A stretch of 64,000 nucleotides of DNA from Ooceraea biroi (lineage: Eukaryota > Arthropoda > Insecta > Hymenoptera > Formicidae). Every line of letters begins with the position of its first letter. The first letter of the stretch is position 1. The DNA lies in assembly GCF_003672135.1 (NCBI RefSeq), contig NC_039515.1, positions 2,170,001 to 2,234,000 on the forward strand, read 5' to 3'. The notes below the pieces were generated by a model, which was not told the DNA's origin, searched no databases, and saw nothing but the letters and a program-made list of their open reading frames with translations. Positions 1-11,825 of the stretch are shown piece by piece. The translations under genes and the position numbers were made by a program.

Positions 1-67
1 TCTTGTAAATCTCGCAGGCACTTCTCTTCCATCGTGTCGAGAGAAGCGTAAGAGAAACTAAACTCGC

Positions 68-3000
68 CTGTTTCTTGAACGTAAATCCGTAACCGGTAGT
101 CGTTGTCATTCCGCAATATTGTCCGTTTCGATAAATCGGCTCGCCACCCCAGCACCAAGTATCAAACTCGAGCTCGTGATCGTTCAGCAACAGCTGAACG
201 TACTTGCGTTTGACTCCTTGCTCACGCTGTCTCAGAAGAGCGTCCCTGCCGATGAAGTCAACTTCCTTCTGCGAAATTATTAAAATAATTTTATGCAGAT
301 GGAACGATATTCCTCTGAAATGTTAATTTTTGAAGTAACATTTACATCAAACTTCACTCTCCATGATCTTCCGCATTCCAGAGGAGTAGTAAAAGTGTCC
401 AGGTCTTGACCCCAGAATGCGTAAAACTTCTCAACACGCAGAGCTCTTGTCGCATAATAGCCGGCGTGTTTCACCCCGTATTTTGCTCCAGCGTCTATCA
501 GCCTCGTGTAAACGTGCAACGCAAACTGAAATTCGTAATATCTGAAGTCTCTTGCGGACTAAAACTATTCCTCAGTCGAGAAAGAAGTGTCATAACTTGA
601 TGAATCAAGGGCGATATAATAACGAGTTGCTGTTGACCGTTACCTCATTTGGAATATACAGAACGTAGCCAAGTTCTCCAGTGTGCGTCAAGTTCATCGT
701 ACGGATGCCATTAGCAAGCCCGACATCTAACTCCTAATAAAAAATAATAACAAGAATACACGTAAATATCGAAATCATCGAGCAGACTCGAGCGAGATGA
801 ATCCTTCAATCGCTAAGGCACATTACTTTGAACGTGAAGAACGGAAAGTTCTTTGGATTTAGATCTATGTCCGTCAATTCAGTTAACAGTTGTCTGGTGG
901 CGGGTCCCATTATGCAAATTGCAGTGTACGCCGATGTGACGTCGGACACGGCAACAGAACCGTCCGCAGGCAAGTGACGATGAATCCAGTCCTTGCAACG
1001 CGTTTGTTGGATAGTCGGGGCGATCATCATGTAACTAATGGAAACATTTTGTCGTGACGTAATGCTGTACATGCAAATAATTTTTCTTTTTCGCATGTCT
1101 TTTCGTTGCAACTCACTGATTCGGCGCAATTCGTGCCAGGCTGCAGTCGTTCTCGTAACCACCGTGATGATTCTGCATACCGGTATGGATGATGCTTCCT
1201 ACGGGCACGTCCACGTCGTTCGAGCACAAATACTGCAGTAAATCCACAACTTCTGTGTCGTTTGACTAAAACGGTACAAGAATGTAATATTTTAAATATC
1301 AAACGCTCAATTGCAATTCTCATAACAGAATGAGCTTTTCTGATTATTTACCCATAAATCGATTTTCGTAAACGAAGAATAATCACTCAAGCCGATTGCT
1401 TCTCTACAAGCAGCATACTCATGCGCAACTGCATCGAACCAAGGTGGCTTGCCGAAGGTATTCGTGTAAGCTATTTTGTACCTTTGAAAGCCATCGGGAA
1501 ATTCTGGAAGGTCTATGGTAAACGCGCCATAAATTAGAACAATATAATATTTTTAGATATTAAAATTTTTCAAATTAACAGGAACACATTCTTGATTTAC
1601 CATAGTCGTCATCTGGCTGGAACCAGGACGGTCTCTCGTAACCCATGACCTGTCCAAAAACCGCACCTGCATCCCTGAGTTTCGGATAGATCGGCGACAT
1701 TCTCAGATTTCTGCCGGTCTTGAACTCGAGATGCGGGTACTGCAGCGCATAGTGCATACCGGGCACCTCTCGTACTCGGTCACGCAGGAATTTGCGATTG
1801 TTGTGCAGCCCGAGAAAACGCGAGACGTCTAACTCGTACATATCTAGTGAAGTCGAGCCATTAAGTATCAATTCCGCCGTTGCGCGACCAACTCCGCCGG
1901 CAGCGGATATTCCGACCTTTGGAAATGATCATGTGTATCTCAAAGAATCCCGAGGACTGATTATTAAACATTATTAAATTAAATTAAACGTTGCTCTAAC
2001 GCGAGTTAATCAACCAACCGTTTTCATTCCAGCCGCGATGTAGTAATTACGTATTTCTGGAGCTTCTCCCACGATCCACCTGCAGTCAGGCGAGAACGCC
2101 TCGGGCCCATTGCAGAGCCTCTCTAGGACTGCGTTCCCCATGCTTGGAATCCTAAGCAACATCTGCTCCAGCAAGATGTGAAAGTGATCCCAATCCTCTG
2201 GCAAAAATCGCTTATCTGTGTTCTCTAAAATGAATTTTCATAAGAATCATTGAAAGTTAGTAATTTAATAATATTAAAATAGGAAGATCAACTAGTAATT
2301 TAATGTCGAGGATGATAAGTCTAGATCTGTGTCTAACCAGGAATTACACCATCCTCGAATGCTGGTTTTGCAACCGGCTCAAAACCACCGGCTAACAGTC
2401 GGCCGTTGTTTTCTCGAAAATAGATGTACCCGTCCAAGTCGCGTATAACAGGTATCATCGGATCTAAATCAGCAATAGGTTTAGTATGTAAATAATAATG
2501 TTCTACTGGATGAAGTGGCACCTGGAAAAACAAGAGATTCATTGTTTCACCAAAGAGCAAATTTGTCATGTGTGTTTTTCTTGAACGTTATTAAATAATA
2601 ATACTTATTATTGGATCATAACGTCACCTTTACGTATGGCTCACTGAGTTTACCCACGTTTCGTGCCCAAAATCCAGCACAATTCACAAAATGCTGGCAT
2701 TCAATGGTACCGCGCGTGGTCTCCACCGCTTTTATCTGGCCATTCTGATTAATCACTTTCGTAACCGCACAATTTTCGATCACTGTGACACCTAAATACG
2801 ATAAAATAATATTTAGCTTGATGTACAATATATTAAATCAGAATTTTTAAGTACGTAATACCTTTCTGCTGCGCCTCTTGGATCAGAGCTCGACAGATCT
2901 GATATGTATCGCCGACGCCGTCTCCTGGAATCCATAATCCTCCGATGAGATCGTCAACGTGCAGCAACGGACACAGATTCTGAATTTCTTCTGGTGAAAC

Positions 3001-3634
3001 CAAGTGGCACTCAATATCTCGTGAGCTGTAGTATTGATAAAATTAAAAAAGCGATAACATGTCCATATGACGGCACTATTGCATCTGCTGAATATTTACA
3101 CAGATTGTGCCTTCATTCGCCTGAAGGAAGTCATACGATCTCTCGTTCGTGCCAAGGAAAGACTGCCGCATTGCTTCCAGCCCGTTGACAGGCCCTTTTT
3201 TTCCAATTCCTTGTAGAGAGCGATGCTATCTTGGGCGAGTTTCACTTGTGTCAGACTAGGCTTGAAAGCTCCTACTAATCCTGACGCGTGCCACGTTGTT
3301 CCACCCCCTAATCTATGGTAAAGAAAAAGTATACAGAAATGTATCTCAAGAGTATTTGAATATTTTGAAAAGTCATTTACCTGCCACTTTCTACCAGAAC
3401 AGTTTCCAGTCCCAATCCCATGAGAGACAAGTGATACGCCACGGCACCCCCCATAACTCCACCTCCGCATATGACAACCCGCGCTTCCCTGGGAAGCACA
3501 TGCTCCAAATCTTCGATTGCTGTTGCTGCATTGGTGGATTTCGCGGCAACGTCCGCAGTTTCATAATTGTTGGAGAGAACTGTTCTCCCTTGTGCTATAC
3601 ACCTACCATACAACAGTCCGGATCGCTTCCACAT
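68..3634 (-). CDS. PDPR: Pyruvate dehydrogenase phosphatase regulatory subunit, mitochondrial (3' end outside window)
   Basis: Thirteen exons on the minus strand: 3634-3381, 3312-3100, 3025-2862, 2791-2628, 2521-2338, 2224-2019, 1916-1601, 1512-1352, 1265-1117, 1034-827, 733-644, 525-346, 268-68. They give 830 in-frame codons; human PDPR is about 880, so a final exon lies left of the window. The ATG at 3634 opens a basic, serine/alanine-rich leader that looks like a mitochondrial transit peptide. An FAD Rossmann motif (VVICGGGVMGGAVAYHL) follows, then a DAO-type oxidoreductase domain and a GCV_T/folate-binding-like C-terminal half. The segments EHYYLHTKPI and YAFWGQDLDTFTTPLECGR match PDPR better than sarcosine or dimethylglycine dehydrogenase. 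In mammals PDPR lowers the Mg2+ sensitivity of PDP1, which dephosphorylates PDH E1-alpha in the matrix. Unusual features are TTWHASG at residues 90-96, which keeps a histidine used for covalent FAD in relatives, and a probable GC splice donor after position 68. Confidence 0.88.
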
Positions 3635-4059
3635 TTTAATCGATTGTAAAATCGAATGCAAAATGCGCCACTGATAAACTAACTGTTAACTATCATTCTT
3701 ACCGAGCTATAAAAAAAATTAGATTTATGCAGCTCAACACACTTTCGTGCTTTATTAGTGTAATAATATGCTAGAAATTGTGCGAAGAGGTTACGTATCT
3801 TTGGTATATATTTATTTTCAATTTACATTGAGTTACTCGTTATCTAGTTTCCTCAAATTCTGATAGATAACGCCACGGTCCCATGTTGAGATCCGAAAAA
3901 GTTCTATAAAATTTTGCTACGAGCCTCCACTATCAAACTGGGGTAGTAATATTACTCAACGGCGAGTCAGATTTAATTCTTTTCTTAATTAACGGCTAAT
4001 TTATACAATAATAATGTAACAAAAGAATACAATAACGCAGTATATTATTAAATATCATT
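3635..4059. other. Interval between PDPR start and parkin 3' end
   Basis: This AT-rich stretch should hold the PDPR 5' UTR and promoter and the end of the parkin transcript. No conserved ORF or RNA gene was seen. The open frame extending upstream of the PDPR ATG begins only with a TTG. Confidence 0.6.
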
Positions 4060-4065
4060 TTTATT
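4060..4065 (-). promoter_or_regulatory. Probable parkin polyadenylation signal
   Basis: On the minus strand this reads AATAAA, about 100 bases beyond the parkin stop codon and just before the space leading to PDPR. The position fits 3'-end processing, but it was not tested and other AT-rich candidates are nearby. Confidence 0.5.
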
Positions 4066-4167
4066 GAATATAGAATATACAATATATATTACATAATATC
4101 AATAATTCTCCTTGATATAATATTTATATAATTCAAAAATATCGCATGATATTTCCAAGGTAATACA

Positions 4168-6598
4168 TTACGCAAACCAATGATTACCCATGCATTCTCT
4201 AGTCCATCCTGTTTGACATACCCAGCACCACTGATAATCGCATCCTGCTCTTGTACAAACCATGTGCATGCAACCACCTATTAGTAATCGATTTGTAACA
4301 TTATATAAGCATTTAAATGCTTTAATATATAAGCATTTCATGCAATAGATGTTATTTATAAATGTTATATATTTTATTTTGTATTTATATTCAAATAATA
4401 TCTTTATAATTAATAAATTTATAATAAATATAAAAAATATTTAAAAGTTGTATAAATAAAAAGCACATGTAAAATGGTCTTTAAGAAATAAAATATTATA
4501 AATCTTGTAAAATATTTATATACTATACAAAAATTAGAAATATTAATAAAACGATAATTTCTGTAGACGTACCAGCTTTTTCAGTCGGAGTTCTACATTT
4601 AGGACAAGGTTTTGTAGATACCTGTATTGTCCGTTTAGTAGCCTCGTCCCATTTAGCCTAAAAAATGCAAGCAATAAATAAATTTGTTCAGAAAGATCGC
4701 GTCGTCGATATATTAATTCAACCAACTTCATCAGCTTTCAGTGGGTCCACTGAATAATGCTTGGAAGAAAAGACACTTGTGGACGGTTCTGACGTCGACA
4801 ATTCACATTCTCCTAGATGAAATCCTTGCAAACAAATTCTGCAGAAAACATACTGAAACAATCAGAATTAGCGTGATTATTAGTAAGAAATAATTGATCA
4901 ACACGTTACATATTAATAATTAATATAAGAAAAAAATTAGAAAATTTTTCTTCTTATTTTAAAAAGTATTAATTGTACAGAGTTTCAAGTTTGGATACTG
5001 CCTAAGGAAAGTTTCATACTTTTGATGATGATTTTTTCGCTGCAGTTACTTACACCACATCCACTGATACACTGAATCCTTCGACATTCCTCATCGTCTT
5101 TCATAGGAGGCGGTATAATGCCCATGCCACAGTTTGGTCTTGGACACAGTAGGCCACCGGCCCGTAAAACGTATTCTTCTGTACTAAATCTCTGATACCT
5201 CTCGTACTATACGTCAAATACACCATAATGGGAAACAATCAAGTGGCAATGCAAAAGTGCTTATTCCGTTACAGACCTGTTCTTTATCGAGAAGATGAAA
5301 GTGATGGACTTCCCGGATAAAGGAATTGGTGCATCCAGCGGGGCACGGCAAGGTGTAGTATCCCTCGCTGGTGTCGAACTCGAATCGCCGCTCATGCAGG
5401 CGAACTGTGCAGTATTCGCGGAAACAGTCGAGACAAGTTACGTGACCAGCTTCGCACGGGAATACTAACACAGTCTCTCTGTGAACAAACAAACGTCAAT
5501 TAATCGTTATACAAAAATAATAATAATAAATATGGTAATAAAAAAATAAAATAAATTATTGCAGACCCTCTTGCCTCGTCGTCAGAGTACTAAATACCTG
5601 ACATCCGTACACGCCAGACAGGGAACGTTGCTCAAGTTCGGCTTGATGAGATAAAGGGGTACAGCTTCGTCGTTCTCTCCTAGACTGGGATGTTTCGCGC
5701 ATTTAAAATAGAAGCGAGCGTACGTGACTTGAGATTCTGTTTCCTCACTGAGCGTGTTTGCAGCTACAGGGCAAAAGTCGTTCTCACAATGCACAGTTAT
5801 CCTCCTCGGCTGCAGCACGTCTGGCCAACATTGGGGATCTTTATCGACGGTGACAGCGCCACTGCCGCATCTCGCACACTTGACCCTCAGTTTACCCATT
5901 TTCACATCTTTACACGGTGCCGAGCAGTATACGTAAAAGTGTGCTCGATTTTCCTGCTGCTCTGTCGGCATCAACGATACAAAGAAAACACTTAATCAGC
6001 TGTTTGCTATTGCTTGCAATGAGCTACTTTGTTGAATTAATTGCTCCACCTTCCGCGGGCAAATTATGTTGATCCGACTCGTCCAACGGCAGATCCATAA
6101 GCGTCTCGTTCATAGGCTTGCTACCGCTGTCGTTCACATCGGACGTCTCTGACGTGGATTCCTCTATGAGACTTGCAGTGCTCTGTCTTTTATTAGGCAT
6201 CCTATTAGGTGTCCGCACTGCGTGTAAGATACTTTGCTGACCCAAGTCGCATTCCTGCAAAATCAAACGCGTCGAATATTGCAGTTACGCACACAGAAAA
6301 ATATTTTTTGTACACTCCATGTACGTCTAAGCGTGCTCACCTCTATTATAGTCGAATTATGCAGTTCTTTACCTGCAAATATAATCTTAATATTTTCCGG
6401 CGCCATCCCCATTCGGGGCGCAACAATCTCCTTCAGATTCTTTATATCCCATTTTGGGTCTAACTCAACGGAGAGCGTGCTCCCCGTATTCGTCTTGATG
6501 TATATGCTCAGGGAGTTCGATATCTTCCGCTTGCCGAACCACAACAGTTGCAACATCCCGAGAAATGCGTTTCTCAATAAATCGAATAAAAAGCTCAT
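4168..6598 (-). CDS. parkin: E3 ubiquitin-protein ligase parkin
   Basis: Eight exons on the minus strand: 6598-6341, 6254-6050, 5961-5598, 5478-5277, 5206-5054, 4852-4727, 4657-4573, 4277-4168, giving 500 aa. Start MSFLFDLLRNAFLGM matches the insect parkin N-terminus. Order: short hydrophobic extension, ubiquitin-like domain (about 30-105), acidic/serine-rich linker, RING0, RING1 (CEAGHVTCLDCF), IBR (CPRPNCGMG), REP linker, RING2. The PINK1 target serine (DLGQQS) falls at residue 94, the number used for Drosophila Parkin, equivalent to human Ser65. The RING2 catalytic cysteine is Cys467 in GGCMHMVC, and the protein ends GNHWFA. Parkin is activated by PINK1 on damaged mitochondria and ubiquitinates outer-membrane proteins. 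The exon 2/3 junction uses a weak donor (GAAG|GTGGAG) chosen because it keeps phase; the linker residues there are the least certain. Confidence 0.95.
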
Positions 6599-7177
6599 TT
6601 GCACAGTGTTACTTGTATAATAAACTATCGTTATTTGGTAATTAGCAAATATTGTTTGAGGACAACATTCGAGCACTTCGTGACGTTTCTACCGGCGATG
6701 CCGAGAATACTGAGTACATCGGCGAAGTTTTTAGGTTAACTCAGTCTGTGTTCGGTGTGATCGGTGCGTGCGTGTACTCATCAGGGTTCGTCACACTTCA
6801 GCGTGTTAGAAGGCTACGGAATACAGGTACACCTGTAAAAATATATTATTGAGTTATTAGACCGCGTGATGGAAATATTATCTTCGCTTTACGCTAGAAT
6901 AATTGTTTAATTAGTCGTAACAACACCAGATGAAATAATCTTTAGAAAGCAAGATAATTGATCAGTTCTAGCATGTATTACTTGGAGAAAGAGAATCAAA
7001 CGCAATAATCATGATTTCTGTCGCAAATTGCTATCTTATATATACATCTGTTCATTCAGTGAACTTTGAAGGTTTTGAATTTGTACGTACATACACACGA
7101 CACGTGTATCTGCACGCATGTGTAACTGCATGCTATTTCGAGAAGTGACGTTCCTTTACGTTTTAGGTACCTCAATA
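6599..7177. promoter_or_regulatory. Shared parkin/parvin head-to-head promoter interval
   Basis: About 580 bp separates the parkin ATG (minus) from the parvin ATG (plus). A splice acceptor (TTTTAG) ends at 7166, 11 bp before the parvin ATG, so parvin has an upstream noncoding exon. A candidate donor (CAG|GTACAC) near 6825 would place that exon close to the parkin start. A CACGTG E-box is at 7101-7106. No TATA box was convincing. Function as a bidirectional promoter is inference. Confidence 0.6.
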
Positions 7178-8863
7178 ATGGCGTCTCCTCGGCCGAAGTC
7201 GCCTCGAACTCCAATTTCTACGAAGAAAGAGGAGAAAGAAGAGAGCTTTTGGGATAAAATTGGAACGCTCGGACGGAAGAAGCGCATTAAGGAAGGTACT
7301 ATATTCAATTCTAATTTATTTTAATAATATAAAATTTACACGAACCTCATTACATCGCTCTGTAATGATGCTTATATCCTTATATGGTGTGGGACGTGTC
7401 ATTCTTCACGCGATAAGAATAATTAGATAGAAAAGAATCTATTTTAATATTTTTTCTTATAATTTGCATACTTTCTCAAACTGATTCTTTCTTTTTTTTA
7501 TTTCGTCAAAACATTGATCTAAATATATTGCAATATTGTAAATATAGACAAGACATTGTATCTCACTTAATTATTTTAAAAATATTTAAGAACAAGAAAT
7601 ACCTCTTATTAAACGAGGCTATCATGTTTCTAGTGCAAGATGTACAGGAAGAAGGAAAATACGCAATCGATTCGCCTGGATATGCTGCCAATCCTGACAT
7701 GCCACCAGAGGAGTACGCTCTCGACGAGAACGAGGAGCGTTCCATGATAGAGCCAAAGTCCCTCGAGGATCCGAAGCTACAAGAATTGATATCCGTGCTA
7801 ATCGAGTGGATTAACGACGAGTTGGCTGATCAGCGAATCATCGTGAAGGACATCGTAGAAGATCTTTACGATGGACAAGTGTTACAGAAGCTCTTAGGTA
7901 CACAAACGCGTGCATTTCAGAGCGCGGAGTCCTAGAATAATTTACTCTTAGTGGAAGTGAGAAAGAGTTCGTTCACTCGCGAAAAATGTACTTCAGAAAA
8001 ACTGACCGGGGAGAAATTGGACGTGCCTGAGGTGACGCAGTCCGAGGAGGGCCAGAAGCAGAAGCTGGCCGTTGTCCTGTCCGCCGCTAATCGAGTGCTG
8101 GGCCGGTATCCGCCTTACAAGTGGAGCGTCGAGTCCGTGCACTCGAAGAACATCGTTGCGATCCTGCACCTGCTGGTTGGCCTGGCCCGTCTGTTCCGCG
8201 CTCCCGTCAGACTGCCGGAGAGAGTCACCGTTCAAGTGGTAGTAGTGCGCAAGAAGGACGGCCAGCTGATACACCGAACAGTCAGGGAAGAACTGACGAC
8301 GACGTACGATGATCTGGGCATGCGCTGCGAACGCGACGCGTTCGACACCCTCTTCGATCACGCGCCGGACAAATTGGCTGTCGTGAAGAAGGTAAGTGGT
8401 CCCGCAGTGGTACGTTGCTTCGCTTGTACTCTCGAGGGTACTTTTACTAGCTCGATCTTTTTCAGTCTCTGGTAACGTTCGTGAACAAGCACCTAAGCAA
8501 AGTACACTTGGAAGTGACTGATCTCGACACTCAATTCCACGACGGCGTCTTCCTGACCTTGCTGCTCGGTCTCTTAGAAGGCTTCTTCGTTCCGCTAGGT
8601 AGCTTTCACTTGACGCCAAAGACGATCGACCAGAAAGTCCACAATGTCTCGTTCGCGTTTGACATTATGCGGGATATCGGGCTACCGAAACCGAAAGCTC
8701 GTCCCGAAGGTAATTTTCGTAATTTTCAAGCTTCTTCGTGTCGTTATCGTGGAAAAATTCCTCTAAGTCACGTCTTTCTCTTCCAGATATCGTAAATTTG
8801 GATCTGAAGTCTACGCTTCGCGTGTTGTACAATCTCTTTACCAAGTACAAGGGAATAAATTAA
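7178..8863 (+). CDS. parvin: Parvin (CH-domain integrin-linked kinase partner)
   Basis: Five exons: 7178-7295, 7634-7897, 7997-8391, 8466-8709, 8787-8863, giving 365 aa against 372 for human alpha-parvin. The start MASPRPKSPRTP resembles the Ser/Pro-rich parvin N-terminus. A first calponin-homology domain begins near DPKLQELISVLIEWIND (about residue 85), and the second near SLVTFVNKHLSKVHLEVT (about residue 260). The end, DLKSTLRVLYNLFTKY, is almost invariant in parvins. Parvin joins ILK and PINCH in the IPP complex at integrin adhesions and links them to actin, notably at muscle attachment sites. All five junctions keep phase and resemble parvin throughout, so identity is secure. AATAAA signals at 9134-9139 and near 9312 could end the transcript. 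Confidence 0.95.
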
Positions 8864-10671
8864 GAAAATTTATGTACATACATTGGAGGGGAGGAAATCA
8901 CCTGGATTTACGCGCAAAGTGTCGCGTTATTAAAGTTAATGATTTTAATTATATTAACAACGCCAATACTGCGACATGATTCTATTACTGAACTGCCATT
9001 AAAATCTTATTTATAGAAAATGTTAAATATATGAGTCTGCTCTTATAGCTGCGCATTTTATGCTTTATTGTATGTCTCTTCTTCCAAAATATAAACTTTA
9101 TATATGTTTATATCATATTCAAACAGGTGAAAGAATAAAACGAATATAGCTAAATAGAGCAGACTACACGTGCACATTATAAGCTTTAAACGTAACGTGC
9201 CTTTTCATATATGTATAATATAGTATTTTATAATATTTATTTTTATCATGATTTTTAACTGTATTGATGTTTTGATCTATCTAGAGAGAAATGTAAAAAA
9301 CTGTTTATATTAATAAATATATTTATCTATTATTCCTTCGTATTTTAGTTTGCACTCAATTCTAGGCGTAAAATACACGTGTCTATCGCACGTGACCCAA
9401 TCTCTGGTATTTCGTATGTTAAAAGATATAATGAAGAGATATACTGTACCGAAAAATACACTCGCGCAAGGCTTCAGTAGCCAGAATGGAATGTTAGTAT
9501 CGCCGCTTATATTCCTTCCTCCTTCGGAACTGTGTCAACGCGATCGTGCCTGCCGCCGTCGCTGCAAGATGATCGATCGTGCACGTACGTGACAGCTGTC
9601 TATTGTCTTTCTTTTCATCTCGTAAAAATGAATACTCCAATCGTGCCTGAGACATAATTCGATACGAATCATCCAATATCGCCAAATATCTATGTAGTAA
9701 ATATAAAATGAAATGTAAAGCCGATGTAATGAAAAGAGACAAATGTGGATCAATAGATTGATACTTTTCATGTTCAATCTCTTTATTTTCTTGTATTTAT
9801 TAATCGTAATGGAATCAATTATTTAATTTATGCTTTTGTTCTCTTGTCCTCCCGCAATGCAAAGCCTCCCGCAAAAGCTAAAAATTAATACTATTATATA
9901 AAATTAATTTATGTATGTAACAAATTTAGAGTTAAATGTTTGAAGCTACATTTTTTAAGTTATTATTTTACTTACATGGTGACGTTAATGTTCAAAAGAT
10001 ACAATCTTTCGCAAACTCTTAATTCTATGCGGCAGTTGTACTGCGTGTAATATTAAATTACACTTCATTAAACTTCCTGAAGTATATATGATTGAGTTTC
10101 CAAGTGTAAAGTTAAGTATATATGTATGTTCAATGTTCTTGGAAAGTGTTTCAATCGTTTAATATGAATAATGTTTAACTGTCAATGAATTATTTATGCG
10201 ATTCAAATATTCATCGTCTCGTTTACGTGATCTCAGTGATCTTTTAGAGAACCGAACAAGCAGGCGGAAGACGCGCAGGTGCTTAGAATATAACTTCTTA
10301 GTTTAAAAGTAGTCGAGCCGCTCCGTCCTGATAAAAGAATCCAGGATGCAATTTCGCATCGGATACACTCCCGAGGCACGCGATGTCGCGCGACACGAAG
10401 ACGGTGTCTTTAGTCTTCTCCTGACTCTCCACCCAACGATTGCGACCGCAGGAAGCGCGTCGCAAACAAGTTTGCTCACGCGTAATTAAATCGCCATCGA
10501 GTCGTCGCGTGTCGCGCGATTAAGACGCCTTTTAATTTTTCCCTTGATTGACAGACAATAATTACGTATCCCACGAAGCGTTTTTAAGTTTTGCCGCGTT
10601 AAATCTGTCGCGTATCCGGATAAAATTGTTCTTGTGTAACTCTCTTCTTGTGCAAAAATTCTCAAGGAGTG
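8864..10671. other. Intergenic interval after parvin
   Basis: The first 500 bases are AT-rich parvin 3' UTR with several AATAAA motifs. Two CACGTG E-boxes at 9376-9381 and 9389-9394 lie 13 bp apart. From about 10.2 kb the sequence becomes GC-richer, as expected upstream of a transcribed gene. The short ORFs here resemble nothing I recognise. Confidence 0.5.
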
Positions 10672-10965
10672 ATGACAAGCAGCGAGCCGGTAGAAAATCC
10701 GCAGGAATCGGAGAAGTCTCTCGACGACATTGACGTTGGCATTGACGTCGATGGCCGTAAACCCAGCATATTCACCCTGTACGCGAAAATATTCCGATTG
10801 CTTCTCGCAGTGCAGACACCGAATTTCAGTCTTCTCAGCGATGAATTACGTGACAGAGAACTTGAAAAATTGATACTGCCGAGCAACGAGGAATGGCGTC
10901 AGCGGGTTTATCAGTGGCTCGTGGAATTCCAGAGAGAAAAGGATGCTGAAACCGAAGACGAAAGG
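10672..10965 (+). CDS. Orphan coding exon of unknown family
   Basis: An ATG at 10672 (context gagtgATGaca) opens 98 codons ending at a strong donor, GAAAG|GTAAGTC. The product is acidic, with MTSSEPVENPQESEK at the N-terminus, a hydrophobic helix (FTLYAKIFRLLLAVQ) and a helical charged segment (EWRQRVYQWLVEFQREKD). I do not recognise the family. Joining it to GAG|GATGGATG at 12303 keeps phase and would make it an N-terminal extension of the NSUN7-like protein, but that acceptor is weak and the NSUN7 I recall lacks such a segment. It could instead be exon 1 of a separate gene whose next exon I could not find. Confidence 0.45.
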
Positions 10966-11561
10966 TAAGTCAAAAGACGCTGTATAAAATTGTAAGCGTA
11001 CTGTAAGATAATTATAAAATAATAAAAACATTATAAAACAAAACGAAACAATGTTTCGCTACTATTTGCGATATTATTATATACTTAAAAGACATTAGAT
11101 TATTTCACATATAAAATTCCATTAATATATTTCTTCAAAATCAACAAACTAAAAATTTTGAATTAGAATATAGTGAGACTAGTTAATTATATTCTAATAT
11201 ATTAATTTATTACTAATTTTTAGTATATTAGTTTATTTAATATTTTCTATTCTAAAAAAGGCGTGTTAACTTCGTGAAGTTCTTTTTTATCGAATATTGA
11301 GGCCTATTTTCCGCGACGCTGATTGGTTCTCTCGCTTGGCTCGAACTTCGTGTGACTTGAACTTTGTGTTGCGAATGTCAGAATGTCATAGTGGCTGTCA
11401 GTGCGGTTATATTAATTTATTATTTCTTAGGAACGTGAAAACGGCAGCTGTCAATTCTGTCAAATTTGTATTGATGAAACATGATGAAATAAATAACACC
11501 TTTAACGCCTTTTTTAGAATAGGATTTGTGTTATTTATTATATAATAAATAATAGATGAAT

Positions 11562-11640
11562 ATTATTATTCGAAAACATTATTAATATTGAAAAATAAAA
11601 TAGTGCACGCGTAGCGCGCGCCTGTGGTGCTAGTAGACTA
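11562..11640 (+). repeat. Direct repeat copy A
   Basis: About 79 bp beginning ATTATTATTCGAAAACATTA and containing a short GCGCGC-rich core. It recurs at 11804-11886 with few differences over the first 65 bases. The type is unknown; a fragment of a dispersed insect repeat is possible. Confidence 0.75.
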
Positions 11641-11768
11641 AGGGCTAGAACTTTTTCATTTCTGAGTTTACGGTATTTTCAATAGCAGAGAACTCTAGGC
11701 AATATGCCAATTAATAATATAAACATCTCAGAACTCCTCGGAAAAAGAAAAAGATTTTTTAATAAATA

Positions 11769-11825
11769 AATAATGTTTTCGAATAATAATATTCGAATCA
11801 TATATTATTATTCGAAAACATTATT
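11769..11825. repeat. Perfect 22-bp inverted repeat
   Basis: Arms at 11769-11790 and 11804-11825 are exact reverse complements separated by 13 bp. The right arm is also the first 22 bases of direct repeat copy B, and the same 22 bases open copy A. Confidence 0.8.

Noticed and set aside
3635..3661. Upstream extension of PDPR to a start at 3661
   Set aside because: The codon there is TTG; the first ATG in frame is at 3634 and opens a good mitochondrial leader.
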